DNA from: Leptolyngbyaceae cyanobacterium CSU_1_3
GTDB taxonomy: Bacteria; Cyanobacteriota; Cyanobacteriia; Leptolyngbyales; Leptolyngbyaceae
Length of the DNA: 64,000 nucleotides
Reading direction: 5' to 3'
NCBI GenBank assembly: GCA_012034655.1
Contig: JAAUOZ010000002.1
Location: 1 to 64,000 of the forward strand
Position 1 is the first letter of the stretch, and each line of letters starts with the position of its first letter. Shown piece by piece: positions 26,783-36,721 of this stretch. The notes under the pieces were generated by a model, which was not told the origin of the DNA, did not search any database, and worked only from the letters and a program-made list of their open reading frames with translations. Position numbers and translations under genes: made by a program.

Positions 26783-28094
26783 ATGGTTGGCTATCTCGTT
26801 TCGCTGATTGTGCTCACCGCAATCTATGCCCTCTTTAGTTTGGGGCTAAACCTGCACTGGGGGTTTACTGGGCTGATTAACTTTGGACATGCGGCATTTT
26901 TGGCGATCGGAGCCTACACAACCGTTTTGCTGAGTTTAGCGGGTGTGCCAATCGGGTTGGCAGCCCTAGCAGGAGGAGCGTTGGCAGCCTTGTTGGGGCT
27001 GGCGATCGGGGTTTCAACCTTACGCCTGCGAGAAGATTATCTGGCGATCGTGACGATCGGAGTTTCAGAATTGATTCGTCTGATGGCACTGAATGAAGAA
27101 TGGCTGACGAAGGGATCATTTGGGGTGCAGGGCTACGACTTGCCTTTGGCAGATTTTCGTCCGACTGTGGCAACGAGAATTGGCATGATTGCGATTTTGG
27201 GAGCGATCGCGGCGCTGAGCGGTTGGCGGCTGTGGCAGTGGATGGTTCGGCGCTTGCGAGGGGTCGATCGCGCCCAGTTGGGGCAAACTGCGCTAGTTTT
27301 GGCTGGCTATGTTGCTTCGCTGGTGGTGCTGTTCTCCGGCATTGGTATGACTTCTCGTGCCCTGAAACTGGCTAATACTCTGCCGGGTGGTGTTCTCATT
27401 CTGCTGCTGCTGGGTGCGATCGTCGCAGTCGGGTGGCTCTATGGGTGGATCGCTCGACGGTTGATAATACCCAAGTTGCCCCATTGGGAGGCGGGCGCGG
27501 TGCTGCTGTCTACGATCGCCCTTTCGGCCTTTGGCTTCTGGATCTTTGGCGTGAGTGCTGTTGCACTCTACAACTATCGAGAAAATCCGTCTCGCAATGG
27601 GCTGATGTTTCTCGCGCTGATCACCGTTGCTGTGACGTTTTGGGCATTGGAACGGTTGGTACGATCGCCCTGGGGCAGAGTGCTCAAGGCAATTCGAGAA
27701 GATGAACAGGTGGCGAAAGCGCTAGGAAAAAATGTCTTCGCCTACAAACTGCAATCTTTGATGATTGGCGGTTTTATTGCGGGGTGGCGGGGCGTTTCTG
27801 GCTTGGCAGTTGAGTACGGTATATCCGCGCAGTTTCGAGACGCAAATCACCTTTGACACCTGGACGATCATTGTGTTGGGTGGGGCGGGCAGCAACGCCG
27901 GAACGCTACTCGGTGCGGCAATTTTTTGGGCATATACGACACTGACGCGATCGCTCGATCAGTTCATTCCTCTAGGGGCTGACCAGGTTGGCGCGTTGCG
28001 AATTATGCTCATCGGTCTACTGCTGATGGTGCTGATGATCTGGCGACCCCAGGGAATTTTGGGCAACAAAGACGAACTGACCCTCGGTAAGTAA
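26783..28094 (+). pseudogene. livM: Branched-chain/neutral amino acid ABC permease LivM (NatC-like), two frameshifts
   Basis: An inner-membrane permease of the LivM family. The start at 26783 (MVGYLVSLIVLTAIYALFSL) fits the family; the frame open from 26648 is non-homologous. It shows GLNLHWGFTGLINFGHAAFL, IVTIGVSELIRLMALNEEWL, KAIREDEQVAKALGKNVFAY and, in the second frame, FETQITFDTWTIIVLGGAGS and MIWRPQGIL. Two Gs appear to be missing near 27785 and 27796, both in runs of four Gs, and restoring them rejoins FIAGVAGAFLAWQLSTVYPR. This strongly suggests homopolymer undercalls. livG follows in the same direction; no livH, livF or binding protein is next to it, as is usual for scattered cyanobacterial Nat systems. 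Confidence 0.88.
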
Positions 28095-28111
28095 GCACAT
28101 TTTGATTGAAC

Positions 28112-28894
28112 ATGAACGACACAACAACCATTCCCATACTTCCTGTGCTCTCGGCCGCTGGCTTGGTCAAAAGTTTTGGAGGCGTAGTTGCGGTGAATGA
28201 AGCGGCGATCGAGGTGGTTCCTGGCAGCATCACAGGGCTGATTGGCCCCAACGGCGCAGGCAAAACGACTTTGTTCAATCTGCTGTCAAATTTTATCCAT
28301 CCCGATCGGGGGCGCGTGATTTTTGATGGTGAACCGATTCAAAATTTGCCCCCACACGAAATCACCCAACGCGGTATGGTGCGGACGTTTCAGGTCGCTC
28401 GCGTTTTATCTCGTCTGTCGGTGCTAGAAAATATGCTGTTAGCCGCGCAGCAGCAAACGGGCGAAAACTTTTGGAGCACCTGGTTTCTGGGGGGCAGAAT
28501 TGCCAAAGAAGAGCGAGAAGCCCGCGATCGAGCTATGGAGATTCTCGCCTCGATCGGTTTAGTAGAAAAAGCCCAAGACTATGCAGGCGGTCTGTCTGGA
28601 GGGCAGCGCAAACTGTTGGAAATTGCCCGCGCGTTGATGACTCGTCCTAAGTTAATTTTGTTGGATGAACCTGCCGCCGGAGTGAACCCCACTTTGATTC
28701 ATCAGATTTGCGAATATATTGGCGATCGCAATCGTCAGGGTATGTCTTTTCTCATCATCGAGCACAACATGGATGTGATCATGTCGCTCTGCGATCGCGT
28801 GTATGTTTTGGCAGAAGGCAGCAACCTTGCTGTCGGCACACCCAGCGAAATTCAAACCAATCCAAACGTTCTAGAAGCTTATTTGGGTCAGTGA
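28112..28894 (+). CDS. livG: Branched-chain/neutral amino acid ABC transporter ATPase LivG (NatA-like)
   Basis: A 260-aa ATPase. The ATG at 28112 is preferred over the TTG at 28106. Walker A GPNGAGKTT, signature LSGGQRKLLEIARALM, Walker B LILLDEPAAGVNP, switch His in IIEHNMDVIM and the LivG-type end VLEAYLG are all present. It lies 17 bases downstream of livM and forms the transporter's energy module with it. The second ATPase (LivF) is not in the window. Confidence 0.93.
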   Translation: MNDTTTIPILPVLSAAGLVKSFGGVVAVNEAAIEVVPGSITGLIGPNGAGKTTLFNLLSNFIHPDRGRVIFDGEPIQNLPPHEITQRGMVRTFQVARVLSRLSVLENMLLAAQQQTGENFWSTWFLGGRIAKEEREARDRAMEILASIGLVEKAQDYAGGLSGGQRKLLEIARALMTRPKLILLDEPAAGVNPTLIHQICEYIGDRNRQGMSFLIIEHNMDVIMSLCDRVYVLAEGSNLAVGTPSEIQTNPNVLEAYLGQ

Positions 28895-29044
28895 ATCTAG
28901 AGTGCTCGAATTCACCAGAGCATCAGGACGATCGCAGATTTTTGCTGAGTCTTCGAGGGTTGAAACCCGATCGCAGAGGGTGACATCTCCCTCTTAGACT
29001 AAAGTGGGGTTGAGTTTGTAGAACGCAGTACCTCGGAGGTCTAG

Positions 29045-30130
29045 ATGGCAAGGGTTCGCTTAGAGGATATCACGCGACGGTTTAGCAAATCTGTCGCGAT
29101 CGCAGACATCTCGTTTGAGGTTCCTGATGGCGAGTTTTGGGTGCTGGTCGGCCCATCTGGATGCGGTAAGTCTACGATTTTGAGGACGATCGCCGGATTG
29201 GATGCCGCCACCTCTGGCAACCTGTACATTGGTGACACGCTGGTCAATCAAATTCCGGCTCGGCAGCGAGATGTTGCGATGGTGTTTCAAAACTACGCCC
29301 TCTACCCTCACATGACGGTGGCTGAAAATATTGCCTTTGGGCTGAAGATGCGTCGCGCAGACTCTAACACCCTGCAAGAACGCATAGAGACAGTGGCTCA
29401 GATTTTGGATATTGCCCATCTGCTCGATCGTAAGCCCCGCCAGCTATCGGGTGGGCAGCAGCAGCGAGTGGCACTCGGAAGAGCGATCGCCCGTCAACCC
29501 CAGGTGTTTCTGCTCGACGAACCTCTGTCTAATTTGGATGCCCAACTGCGCGATGGCACTCGATCAGAACTTAAACAACTCCATCAGCGCGTCGGCATCA
29601 CTACGATCTACGTCACCCACGATCAGGTCGAAGCAATGACTTTAGCCGATCAGATTGTGATTTTAGAGCGAGGCACGATTCAACAAATTGGCACTCCCCA
29701 ATCTATCTATGCTCAACCTCAAAATCGCATGGTAGCCACGTTTTTGGGCAGCCCCGCGATGAATATTTTGCCCGTCACCTATACGGGGTCAGGCTTTGCG
29801 ATCGCCGGACAGACCATCCCCTGCCCCGCAGCGCTTCAGTCCAAGCTTGTTCCTAGACAGCAGCTTGACCTCGGCATCCGTCCCGAACATCTGCAAATCA
29901 GCCCTGATTCGGGCCATTTGATTACCGAAGTCAGCCTATCCGAACCTCTAGGCAAAGAAACCCTGGTTCGAGTGACATTACCATCCCAGCGATCGTTGAT
30001 TCTCAACCTGCAAGTTTCACCCCATCTCAATCTGCGTCAGGGCGATCGCCTGCCTCTGACTCTGGATCTGACTCATCTTTTCCTATTTGATCCGGGGACG
30101 GGCGATCGTCTCTACCCCAAAAGTTATTAA
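29045..30130 (+). CDS. ugpC: Sugar/glycerol-3-phosphate-type ABC transporter ATPase (UgpC/MalK family)
   Basis: A 361-aa ATPase of the carbohydrate CUT1 class. A strong Shine-Dalgarno GGAGGT lies 4 bases before the ATG. Walker A GPSGCGKST, Q-loop FQNYALYPHM, signature LSGGQQQRVALGRAI, Walker B FLLDEPLSNLD and switch YVTHDQVEAMT are followed by the MalK-type OB regulatory domain (about 240-355: GIRPEHLQIS, EPLGKETLVRVTL). No cognate permease is adjacent, so it probably energises several sugar or osmolyte permeases encoded elsewhere. It ends at a good terminator. Confidence 0.93.
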   Translation: MARVRLEDITRRFSKSVAIADISFEVPDGEFWVLVGPSGCGKSTILRTIAGLDAATSGNLYIGDTLVNQIPARQRDVAMVFQNYALYPHMTVAENIAFGLKMRRADSNTLQERIETVAQILDIAHLLDRKPRQLSGGQQQRVALGRAIARQPQVFLLDEPLSNLDAQLRDGTRSELKQLHQRVGITTIYVTHDQVEAMTLADQIVILERGTIQQIGTPQSIYAQPQNRMVATFLGSPAMNILPVTYTGSGFAIAGQTIPCPAALQSKLVPRQQLDLGIRPEHLQISPDSGHLITEVSLSEPLGKETLVRVTLPSQRSLILNLQVSPHLNLRQGDRLPLTLDLTHLFLFDPGTGDRLYPKSY

Positions 30131-30166
30131 CCCGGCAGCCTTTGTTCGTGCATAGAGCCGGGTTTT
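30129..30166 (+). terminator. Rho-independent terminator after ugpC
   Basis: AACCCGGC (30129-30136) pairs with GCCGGGTT (30157-30164), followed by TTTT. It starts within the stop codon of the ATPase gene. Because the opposite strand has no matching T-run it should act mainly on the plus strand. Confidence 0.8.
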
Positions 30167-30219
30167 GACTTCGCTCAAGTTTGAAAGACGGGAAGCCAGA
30201 AAATTATGATTCCTGACCG

Positions 30220-31170
30220 TCAACGATACAACTCCTGAATCCATTCCCATTCTCGTGCTAGACCTTCTGCCAAAGACACCTGCGGCTGATAGCCCAAAAT
30301 TGTCTGCGCCTTAGAAACATCGGCCGCCGTGTGCCGTGCATCTCCCATTGCTTTCTCAACATACTTGCGACCAATCGGACGGCCCACGATCGCCTCCATC
30401 GTGTCGATCACTTCTGCCAAAACGACCCGACTGCCGCCGCCAATGTTAAAAACTTCTCCCACAGACTCCGAGACCACCGCCGCCGCCAGGTTGGCCGCGA
30501 TCGCATCACTCACAAAAGTGAAGTCTCTGGTTTGCTGCCCATCTCCATAGATAGCGATCGGTTGCTCATCTAACACAGCCTTAAAAAATTTGTGGAACCC
30601 CATATCTGGACGCTGCCGCGGGCCATAGACGGTGAAGTAGCGCAATGCACAATAGGGAACCCCAAAGTTGTGATGATACAAGCCACACAACCTTTCTGCG
30701 GCCAGCTTCGTGATGCCGTAGGGCGAAACAGGCTGGGGGCAAATCGTCTCATAGGTTGGCAGCGTTTCCGCATTGCCATACACCGAAGAGGTCGAGGCGT
30801 AGATAAATCGCTTTAGGTTTTTGGCATCTTTCGCGGCTTCTAGCATCACCTGAGTGGAACTGATATTTCGCTCGGTGTAAGCCCGAAAGCCTTGCCCCCA
30901 ACTGGCCCGCACTCCCGCCTGGGCTGCTTGATGGTAAACCACATCCACATCGCGCAAAAGGGATTGCCAATCGAGAAACTGAATGTCTCCCTCAACTAAA
31001 TTAAAAGCAGGATTTTCAGCGAACTTGGAAACATTCTTCCACTTCAAGGTGGGGTCGTAGTAGTTGTTGAATTCGTCAATGCCGATGACGTGTTCTCCGC
31101 GATCGAGCAGCGCTTCTACAAGATGAGAACCGATAAACCCTGCTGCGCCTGTGACGATATTTGTAACCAT
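30220..31170 (-). CDS. NAD-dependent sugar-nucleotide epimerase (UDP-glucuronate/UDP-glucose 4-epimerase type)
   Basis: A 316-aa extended SDR. Rossmann motif GAAGFIGSHL, NAD-binding acidic residue in VIGIDEFNNYYDP, then HQAAQAGVRAS, STSSVYG, the catalytic YxxxK in YGITKLAAE and RYFTVYGPRQRPDMG. The 'DxFNDYYDxxLK'-like segment and QRPDMG are typical of UDP-glucuronate 4-epimerases and related enzymes, but substrate cannot be fixed. It is the first sugar-nucleotide gene of the glycan cluster 30.2-37.8 kb, at the promoter-distal end of the minus-strand genes. Confidence 0.88.
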   Translation of the reverse strand: MVTNIVTGAAGFIGSHLVEALLDRGEHVIGIDEFNNYYDPTLKWKNVSKFAENPAFNLVEGDIQFLDWQSLLRDVDVVYHQAAQAGVRASWGQGFRAYTERNISSTQVMLEAAKDAKNLKRFIYASTSSVYGNAETLPTYETICPQPVSPYGITKLAAERLCGLYHHNFGVPYCALRYFTVYGPRQRPDMGFHKFFKAVLDEQPIAIYGDGQQTRDFTFVSDAIAANLAAAVVSESVGEVFNIGGGSRVVLAEVIDTMEAIVGRPIGRKYVEKAMGDARHTAADVSKAQTILGYQPQVSLAEGLAREWEWIQELYR

Positions 31171-31230
31171 ACTTTTCCTCTGCCTACGAAGGGTTATCTC
31201 AATATAAATTTGCGATGATTTTACTAAGTT

Positions 31231-32141
31231 TCATCGCTTGATCTTGCTAACAAGCTGTTGCAAGATTCCTGATTTCTTAGGGGTTTGAGATTGTACGATC
31301 GACGGCTTTGCTTCGTGCAAATAGCGATGGTGCTCCCAGATATCCCAATAAGGGCAACCTGGCTGAATTCTAATACCAGCCCAGTGTAAATATTGAAGTG
31401 ATTGCTCGACATTTGGATCGATCAATTGGTGGTTTCCAGTGGGGACAAAATGGCTCGTGCCTCCCCAGTTTCCAGGAGCACCGCCAAGTCGGCGGACGAT
31501 ATTAAATCGATGCTGTATTCGCTTCAAAATCATGTAGTTGATGATTGGCTGATCGGAGGTCTTTTGAGAAAAATCAAAATACTCAGGATGTGCCGCACAT
31601 TCTGCAAAGGTGTCGTAGATTTCTTGCTCAGAAATCAAGCCTTTTTTAGAAGCCCAAAATCCACCATTAAAAATATCTTTCAGATCGGTTTGGGTAAAGA
31701 TATTTTCTTCGAGCACTTTGGAGGTGAAAACATTTTTAATTCCGCCCAGATGTTGATAGTCGCAGCAGAGGAAATCGTACTCAGAAAAGTAGTTTAGATT
31801 GTCGATAATCTTCTCGAACACCACAATATCGGTGTCGATGTAGAGAAATTCATCAAACTCACCAAACCAACAAGCCTGCTTGCGAAACTGATTGGGGCGC
31901 GCAAAAAAGTTGCCGCCAAAAACTTCGTGTAGCCGCTTAGATAAGCGATCGATAAACTCCAGATCTCCATAGACTTCAACACCATGACGCTGCTTGAGAA
32001 TTTCTGCAACATTGTGATAGTTGTCGTCATAGGGAATCAGCACGATCGGTGTTTCTGAATCATAAATGCGAATGCTATTGATCAGAGCGATCGCATGATC
32101 CGTTACTTTATCATTGCAGTAATGTAAATTCCGCGACTCAT
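31231..32141 (-). pseudogene. Glycosyltransferase-like protein, Npun_R2821/R2823 family, one frameshift
   Basis: The true start is the ATG at 32141, with GGAG upstream and 2 bases after the previous stop. It reads MSRGIYIT, then one base is missing near 32112, and the next frame continues CNDKVTDHAIALINSIRIYD and on through LIPYDDNYHNVAEIL, DEFLYIDTDIVVFEKI (a DxD motif), CCDYQHLGGIK and FNGGFWASKKG to the stop at 31231. The GT-A-like fold with IDTDIVV resembles its neighbour at 32144, and both look like paired family members of a Nostoc glycan locus. Activity is inferred from the DxD. Confidence 0.75.
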
Positions 32142-32143
32142 GA

Positions 32144-33160
32144 TCAAACTCCTGTAGCTGACTTAATTTTTTGCAAAACTCGACTCACCAAACTTGGTTC
32201 TGAAGGCAAATAGGAGCGGGGTGGCTCCGTAAAAACGGGTCGATTTTCTAACTCGTATAAATATCGATAGTGCAAGAATAAATCTCGATAGGGAAACTCA
32301 ACGTTTTCTCCTGCACAAATTTCTTGAAATAGGCTAGACGACAACCCAATGTAGTGCAAATAAGTCAGGCGGTTGCCTCGATCGTACAGGATATGATTTT
32401 GCTCCACAAAGTGAGATGAGGTCACACAGCACCCTGTTTTTTGATCCGTAGGCAGTTCTAAGGCAAAGTTGTAAACCGATCGCTCCGATCGCATGACCAT
32501 ATAGTTCAAAACTGGCTGATCGGCAGACATCAGATATAAAATTTCTGATTCTCCCTCCTTCAGGTTCGACAGCAACTTGTCTCTTTGTTCTTGATTAAAA
32601 CTATCTTTTTTGGCTGCATAAAAGCCTGAACAAAAGATCGTAGATTGCATTTTTTCAGGCGGAAGCAATGCAGCAAGTTTGGGTGAGTTAATGTTGTAGA
32701 CATGACCCGGATCGGTGTATTGAAAATCGTAAACTACCCAATCATGAGTATCTAATTGACGGAAAATCTGCTCAACTTCTCCCATCAACAGTGTATCGGC
32801 ATCCATGTAGATGAAGCGATCGAAGGGGCCATCAAACGCACACATCCGACGATGGGCCCCAAAGCGATGCACACCATGCTGCTGATAAGACCGACTGCAT
32901 ATCTTCTGCCAATGGGCTTCGGCATTGGCATTTGTTGCCCAAACCTCCCGAAAAAATTGATCCCAACGGGCGATCGATGCTTGATCTTGATAGAGATGAA
33001 CGTTGGGTCTACGGGCAATTTCTGCCGTGATTTTCTCGATGTTGTTGTCGTAAGGATAAACACAAACAGGCATGTCTCCCAAAATGGACTCAATGCTGTT
33101 GAGTAAGGCAATTAACTGATCGTAAACGTTGTCGTTGGCGAGGGTGCAGATTCCATTCAT
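32144..33160 (-). CDS. Glycosyltransferase-like protein, Npun_R2821/R2823 family
   Basis: A 338-aa paralogue of the next gene. It opens MNGICTLANDNVYDQLIALL, with a strand-helix pattern as in GT-A enzymes. It contains VCVYPYDNNIEKITAEIARR, the DxD segment DRFIYMDADTLLMGEVE, VYDFQYTDPGHVYNIN and FCSGFYAAKKD, and ends with YRDLFLHYRYLYELENRPVF. Two bases separate it from the following family member, so they form an operon, and the twin genes may add alternating sugars. Confidence 0.8.
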   Translation of the reverse strand: MNGICTLANDNVYDQLIALLNSIESILGDMPVCVYPYDNNIEKITAEIARRPNVHLYQDQASIARWDQFFREVWATNANAEAHWQKICSRSYQQHGVHRFGAHRRMCAFDGPFDRFIYMDADTLLMGEVEQIFRQLDTHDWVVYDFQYTDPGHVYNINSPKLAALLPPEKMQSTIFCSGFYAAKKDSFNQEQRDKLLSNLKEGESEILYLMSADQPVLNYMVMRSERSVYNFALELPTDQKTGCCVTSSHFVEQNHILYDRGNRLTYLHYIGLSSSLFQEICAGENVEFPYRDLFLHYRYLYELENRPVFTEPPRSYLPSEPSLVSRVLQKIKSATGV

Positions 33161-33186
33161 AGAAAGGGATGAGGGATAAGGGATGA

Positions 33187-33246
33187 ACTAGAATTTTGGG
33201 TCTAGAATTTTGGGTCTAGAATTTTTGGGTCTAGAATTTTTGGGTG
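33187..33246. repeat. Tandem repeat, unit about 15 bases (GGGTCTAGAATTTTT)
   Basis: Four copies of CTAGAATTTT(T)GGGT follow one another, each with the palindrome CTAG. The last copies extend into the stop codon of the adjacent glycosyltransferase (TTC TAG on the minus strand), so the repeat supplies that gene's end. Confidence 0.8.
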
Positions 33247-34183
33247 TAGTCGGAGAGCCAGTTTAAGAGGTTGAGTTTGTGGAGAATGATTTGTCTGGCT
33301 TCGGCGATCGCGTCTTTTGCGGCGTACCAGGCATCGGGGGTGGCGGTGACTTCTTGAATGTAGACCATGCCTTTTTCGTCCAAGCTAGGTAATCTTAGAA
33401 AACTCCCAGGCGGCAATAATTTATCGGCTGCCGAGCCACCATAGTAAATGGGCAGACACCACGACAGCAGAGAATCCCAGAGTTTTTCGCTCACATACCA
33501 GTCGTTGTCGGCGTAGTTTTCGATCGCCAGATTGTAGCGATAGGGAGACATGGCATACCATTGCTGTTGACTTTGCCCGTAGTTTGCGCCCAGGTGGGCA
33601 AGTCGCGACCATATAGGTCAAAAACAACTTGGTTAGATTGCAACAGGCGCAGAAAGTCTAGACGTTTGCGGTGATTCTCGGTACGGCTGATGCCAGAGGT
33701 GATCCAGCTACAAGGGCGAACTTTTGCCGGGGGTGGCATTTCGTCCAGTTCGCGGAACGAGTTGTGGATGTACCAGATCGCAGGCATGTAGTCAGGGACG
33801 GGCGCAGCATCATCGGGGCCAGAAACATAGCCGCAATATTGTTCTGCTCCACGGTAATTGCGCGTGTTGGTGGCGATTACTTCCTCTAGAGGAGGTTCTC
33901 TCAGCAGGTAGAGAATGTGATCTTTGGGCACGCCGCGCAGTTGAGCCTGAATGTCGGGGAGGGGTGTGGGCTTGCGAAACTTGTCTCGCCAAGAACGGGG
34001 CACGGGCGATCGCGGAAAATCAAATTGATACATCAGCAGAAAGTCTGGTTGTGCCGCCGAAGCCTGAATTTCGATATTGCCCCACTGCCCAAATGGGTAG
34101 GGCGTTTGCTGCCACAGCCAATCACTCGGACTTGGATTTAGCCCTGCATAACTACTCAGCATTCCGACCACTTTTCTGCTCAT
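33231..34183 (-). pseudogene. Glycosyltransferase with GT10 (fucosyltransferase-like) C-terminus, one frameshift
   Basis: The N-terminal frame starts at 34183 (MSRKVVGMLSSYAGLNPSPS) and runs to DLYGRDLPTWAQTTGKVNS. One base is then needed near 33560 to continue as WYAMSPYRYNLAIENYADND and WYVSEKLWDSLLSWCLPIYYG. The last segment, with 'ENYADNDWYVSEKLWDSL...PIYYG', is the donor-binding signature of GT10 fucosyltransferases and related GT-B enzymes. The joined length is about 316 aa. It lies between the exporter and the R2821/R2823-like pair, so it belongs to the same glycan operon. Confidence 0.78.
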
Positions 34184-34246
34184 ATCCTCACAGGGTTCCT
34201 TCGATACAAAAAGTCAATACAAAAAGCTCGATACAAATAATTAGGA

Positions 34247-36295
34247 CTATTTAATCTCTGCTGCCTGATGCCGCAGCGTGGAAGGCTCCCCAGAAGTCTG
34301 ACTGCGCGCCTCTAGCGATTCCAGTTCTTCTAGCAAGTGCAGCGCTGAGTGATAGGCATCTTGGGTAAACTTCGCTTGATCTTCTGCGTCATCAATCACG
34401 CCATCTACAACCAATCTCAGAGAGCCAATCATTGCGTTGAGCGAGGTTCGCAGTTCGTAGGAGGTTTGGGCCAGCAGGGTGTCAGAGTTTTTGCCTTGCT
34501 GCTCTTTGTCTGAAAACTGCATGGCGTATAACCGGGCGTAGTGCCCATCGCGGCGGAGCAGTTCTGCGTGGGAGCCGACCTCTACCACTCTGCCTTTGTC
34601 GAGCACTGCGATTTGGTGGGCTTTCTGAATGGTAGATAGGCGGTGGGCAATTACCAGCGTGGTGCGATCGCGGCTTAGGTCATCTAATGCCTGTTGTACC
34701 AATCGCTCAGACACGGTATCTAGGGCACTCGTTGCCTCATCCAAAATCAGAATGTCTGGGTTTCGCAGCAGGGCGCGGGCGATCGCTAATCTTTGGCGCT
34801 GTCCACCGGAAAGCATGACCCCGCGATCGCCGATCGTGGTGTCAAACCCCTGGGGTAGTTTGATGATGAATTCGTAAGCATTGGCACGTTTTGCGGCTTC
34901 GATCACGTCGTCGTCGGTGGCGTTGTCGCGGGCGTAGGCGATGTTGTTGCGGACAGAATCATTGAACAAAAAGGTATCTTGGCTGACAATGCCCATCGAT
35001 CGGCGCAAGTCTCTGGGGTCAAAATCTTTGAGGTCTGTGTCGTCGATCGTAATCTGCCCGCCTGTGGGGTCATAAAATCGCGGCAACAGGTCTGCCAGGG
35101 TCGATTTTCCTGCGCCGGAGGAGCCAACTAGCGCTAGGGTCGTCCCTTTGGGCAACCACAAATCAATGCCGTTGAGCACGAGATCTTGATGGTTGGGGTA
35201 GGCAAAGCTGAGCGACTCAAAGCGAATCCCAGTTTGCATCGGCGTATAAGACTTAGCCCCATTTTGCATGAAAGGCTTGTTGTCGCGTCTGAGAAAATCG
35301 TGCACCACTGCCACACTAGGAGCGGCACTAGCAAAACTGCTGCGAATGCCGTTTAGTTGAGAGACAAACGGCAAAAGGCGAAAGAGAATCAACAAATAGG
35401 TGAGCAACACCGTAGAGAGGGCGGCAATCTGATCGGCGAAAAAGGCACGACCCAAAACGACGATCGCCAGCACCGTAAGAATTCCCGCCATTTCGTTGAT
35501 CGGCCCGACGAGGGCGGTGTTGGCCTGCGACTGAAATTCTGCCTTTTCTCGCTGGCGAATCAGTTGATTGAGTTTCTGATATTCTTTGGCTTCGCTGCCC
35601 GTTGATTTGACTAGACGCATTCCGTTCAAAATTTCGAGCAGTGCCACTGAATATTCACGGGACTGTTCTGAAAGCTGCTTGCCGTAGATTTGGGCACGTT
35701 TGACAAAATAACTATTTGCCAATGACACCAAAAACAACAGCGCTGTAGAAGCGAGAGTTAGCTGCCAGGAGATCGCCAGCAACAACCCGACGAATACTAA
35801 AACAGTCGCAGAAACTGTCACCATTTGAATCGCTACTCGGATGGCTCCCGCTGCCTGGGCAACCTCTGCACCCAGACGATTGATCAAGTCCCCCACTTTG
35901 GTTTTGGCGTAGAAATCAATATCGACATCTAGCAGTAGTTTCAGCCCTTCGTTGCGGATATCGTTGACCAGTGCACGCGACAGATGGCTGGAGGCGAGAG
36001 AACTTACATAGGTCGTGGCGTTTTTGAGCAAAATTGCCAGCACAATCAACCCCAGCATGATCAAAAGCTGATTGCTGCCGCCACCATTCATCTGAGCCAA
36101 AATTGGTTGCAAAATCGGTGGTGCACCTTTGAAGTTGACCTGTTGCCCCAAAAATCCCAAAATCACAGGGACAATCAACACCGTGCTGACACCGTTAAAC
36201 AACGCTCCTGAGAATCCTAAAACGATCGTCACGACGATCCATAGGGGATAGCGGAGAGCAAAGTTGAGGAGCAGTTTGTTGGGGGACATGCACAA
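34247..36295 (-). CDS. HepA/MsbA-like ABC exporter with a HisKA-like C-terminal tail
   Basis: A 682-aa full-length half-exporter: six membrane helices (about 15-310), Walker A GSSGAGKST, signature LSGGQRQRLAIARAL, Walker B ILILDEATSALD and AHRLSTI. It resembles HepA, the polysaccharide exporter needed for heterocyst envelope, but similar proteins occur in other glycan loci. The unusual part is residues 597-682: TLLAQTSYELRTSLNAMIGS and QDAYHSALHLLEELE match the dimerisation helix of histidine kinases, where SHELRTPLN is expected. The phosphoacceptor His is Tyr here, so this is a pseudo-HisKA tail. It heads the glycan cluster on the minus strand. An alternative start is the ATG at 36289. Confidence 0.87.
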   Translation of the reverse strand: MCMSPNKLLLNFALRYPLWIVVTIVLGFSGALFNGVSTVLIVPVILGFLGQQVNFKGAPPILQPILAQMNGGGSNQLLIMLGLIVLAILLKNATTYVSSLASSHLSRALVNDIRNEGLKLLLDVDIDFYAKTKVGDLINRLGAEVAQAAGAIRVAIQMVTVSATVLVFVGLLLAISWQLTLASTALLFLVSLANSYFVKRAQIYGKQLSEQSREYSVALLEILNGMRLVKSTGSEAKEYQKLNQLIRQREKAEFQSQANTALVGPINEMAGILTVLAIVVLGRAFFADQIAALSTVLLTYLLILFRLLPFVSQLNGIRSSFASAAPSVAVVHDFLRRDNKPFMQNGAKSYTPMQTGIRFESLSFAYPNHQDLVLNGIDLWLPKGTTLALVGSSGAGKSTLADLLPRFYDPTGGQITIDDTDLKDFDPRDLRRSMGIVSQDTFLFNDSVRNNIAYARDNATDDDVIEAAKRANAYEFIIKLPQGFDTTIGDRGVMLSGGQRQRLAIARALLRNPDILILDEATSALDTVSERLVQQALDDLSRDRTTLVIAHRLSTIQKAHQIAVLDKGRVVEVGSHAELLRRDGHYARLYAMQFSDKEQQGKNSDTLLAQTSYELRTSLNAMIGSLRLVVDGVIDDAEDQAKFTQDAYHSALHLLEELESLEARSQTSGEPSTLRHQAAEIK

Positions 36296-36721
36296 GTTCC
36301 AAATAAACGATAGGGCTTAGAAAATTTAGAAAATGATTGATAAAACTTTTGTTGACAAAACTTTTGGGCGGCAATTCTTTCTTATTTATCCCGTCATTGC
36401 TAGAAGTCGATCAGGTTGATTCAAAAACAGGTGGGCTAAAAAAACCGACCGGATGAGATATGACAGAGGATACTGCGATCGCACCGCCTTTTCCTGATAG
36501 CAAGGCTGGAAAGTTTTACACCTTAAAGATGAGACGATCCAAGACACTCGATTGCTCCTTCAGTTTTAAACTGGAATCGTGGGTTCGATCCGGATTTAAG
36601 GCGATCGGCGAGTACACCAGATTACCCAGAGAGCTACTTAGTCCTTGAGAAATGGGAAAGTGGTGGATTGGGTGGGTATTTTTAGGAAGTTATCTTAGTC
36701 AGCAAATTTTAGTCAGCAAAT
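36296..36721. other. Divergent spacer between the exporter and a glycosyltransferase
   Basis: Contains a direct repeat AAAACTTTTG (36343-36352 and 36357-36366) and one small frame (36460-36648). The remaining sequence shows no recognised signal and must carry promoters for the two divergent transcription units. Confidence 0.35.
36460..36648 (+). CDS. Possible small protein, unknown
   Basis: A 62-aa frame, MTEDTAIAPPFPDSKAGKFY, then TLKMRRSKTLDCSFSFKLES and a basic end. It has no recognised relatives or clear ribosome-binding site. It lies 73 bases upstream of the glycosyltransferase in the same direction. HIP1-like sites inside it may simply reflect genome composition. A real gene is possible but weakly supported. 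Confidence 0.25.
   Translation: MTEDTAIAPPFPDSKAGKFYTLKMRRSKTLDCSFSFKLESWVRSGFKAIGEYTRLPRELLSP

Noticed and set aside
36555-36610. tRNA-like stretch with GGTTCGATCC
   Set aside because: The flanking bases do not form a T-stem or an acceptor stem, and no anticodon arm can be drawn.
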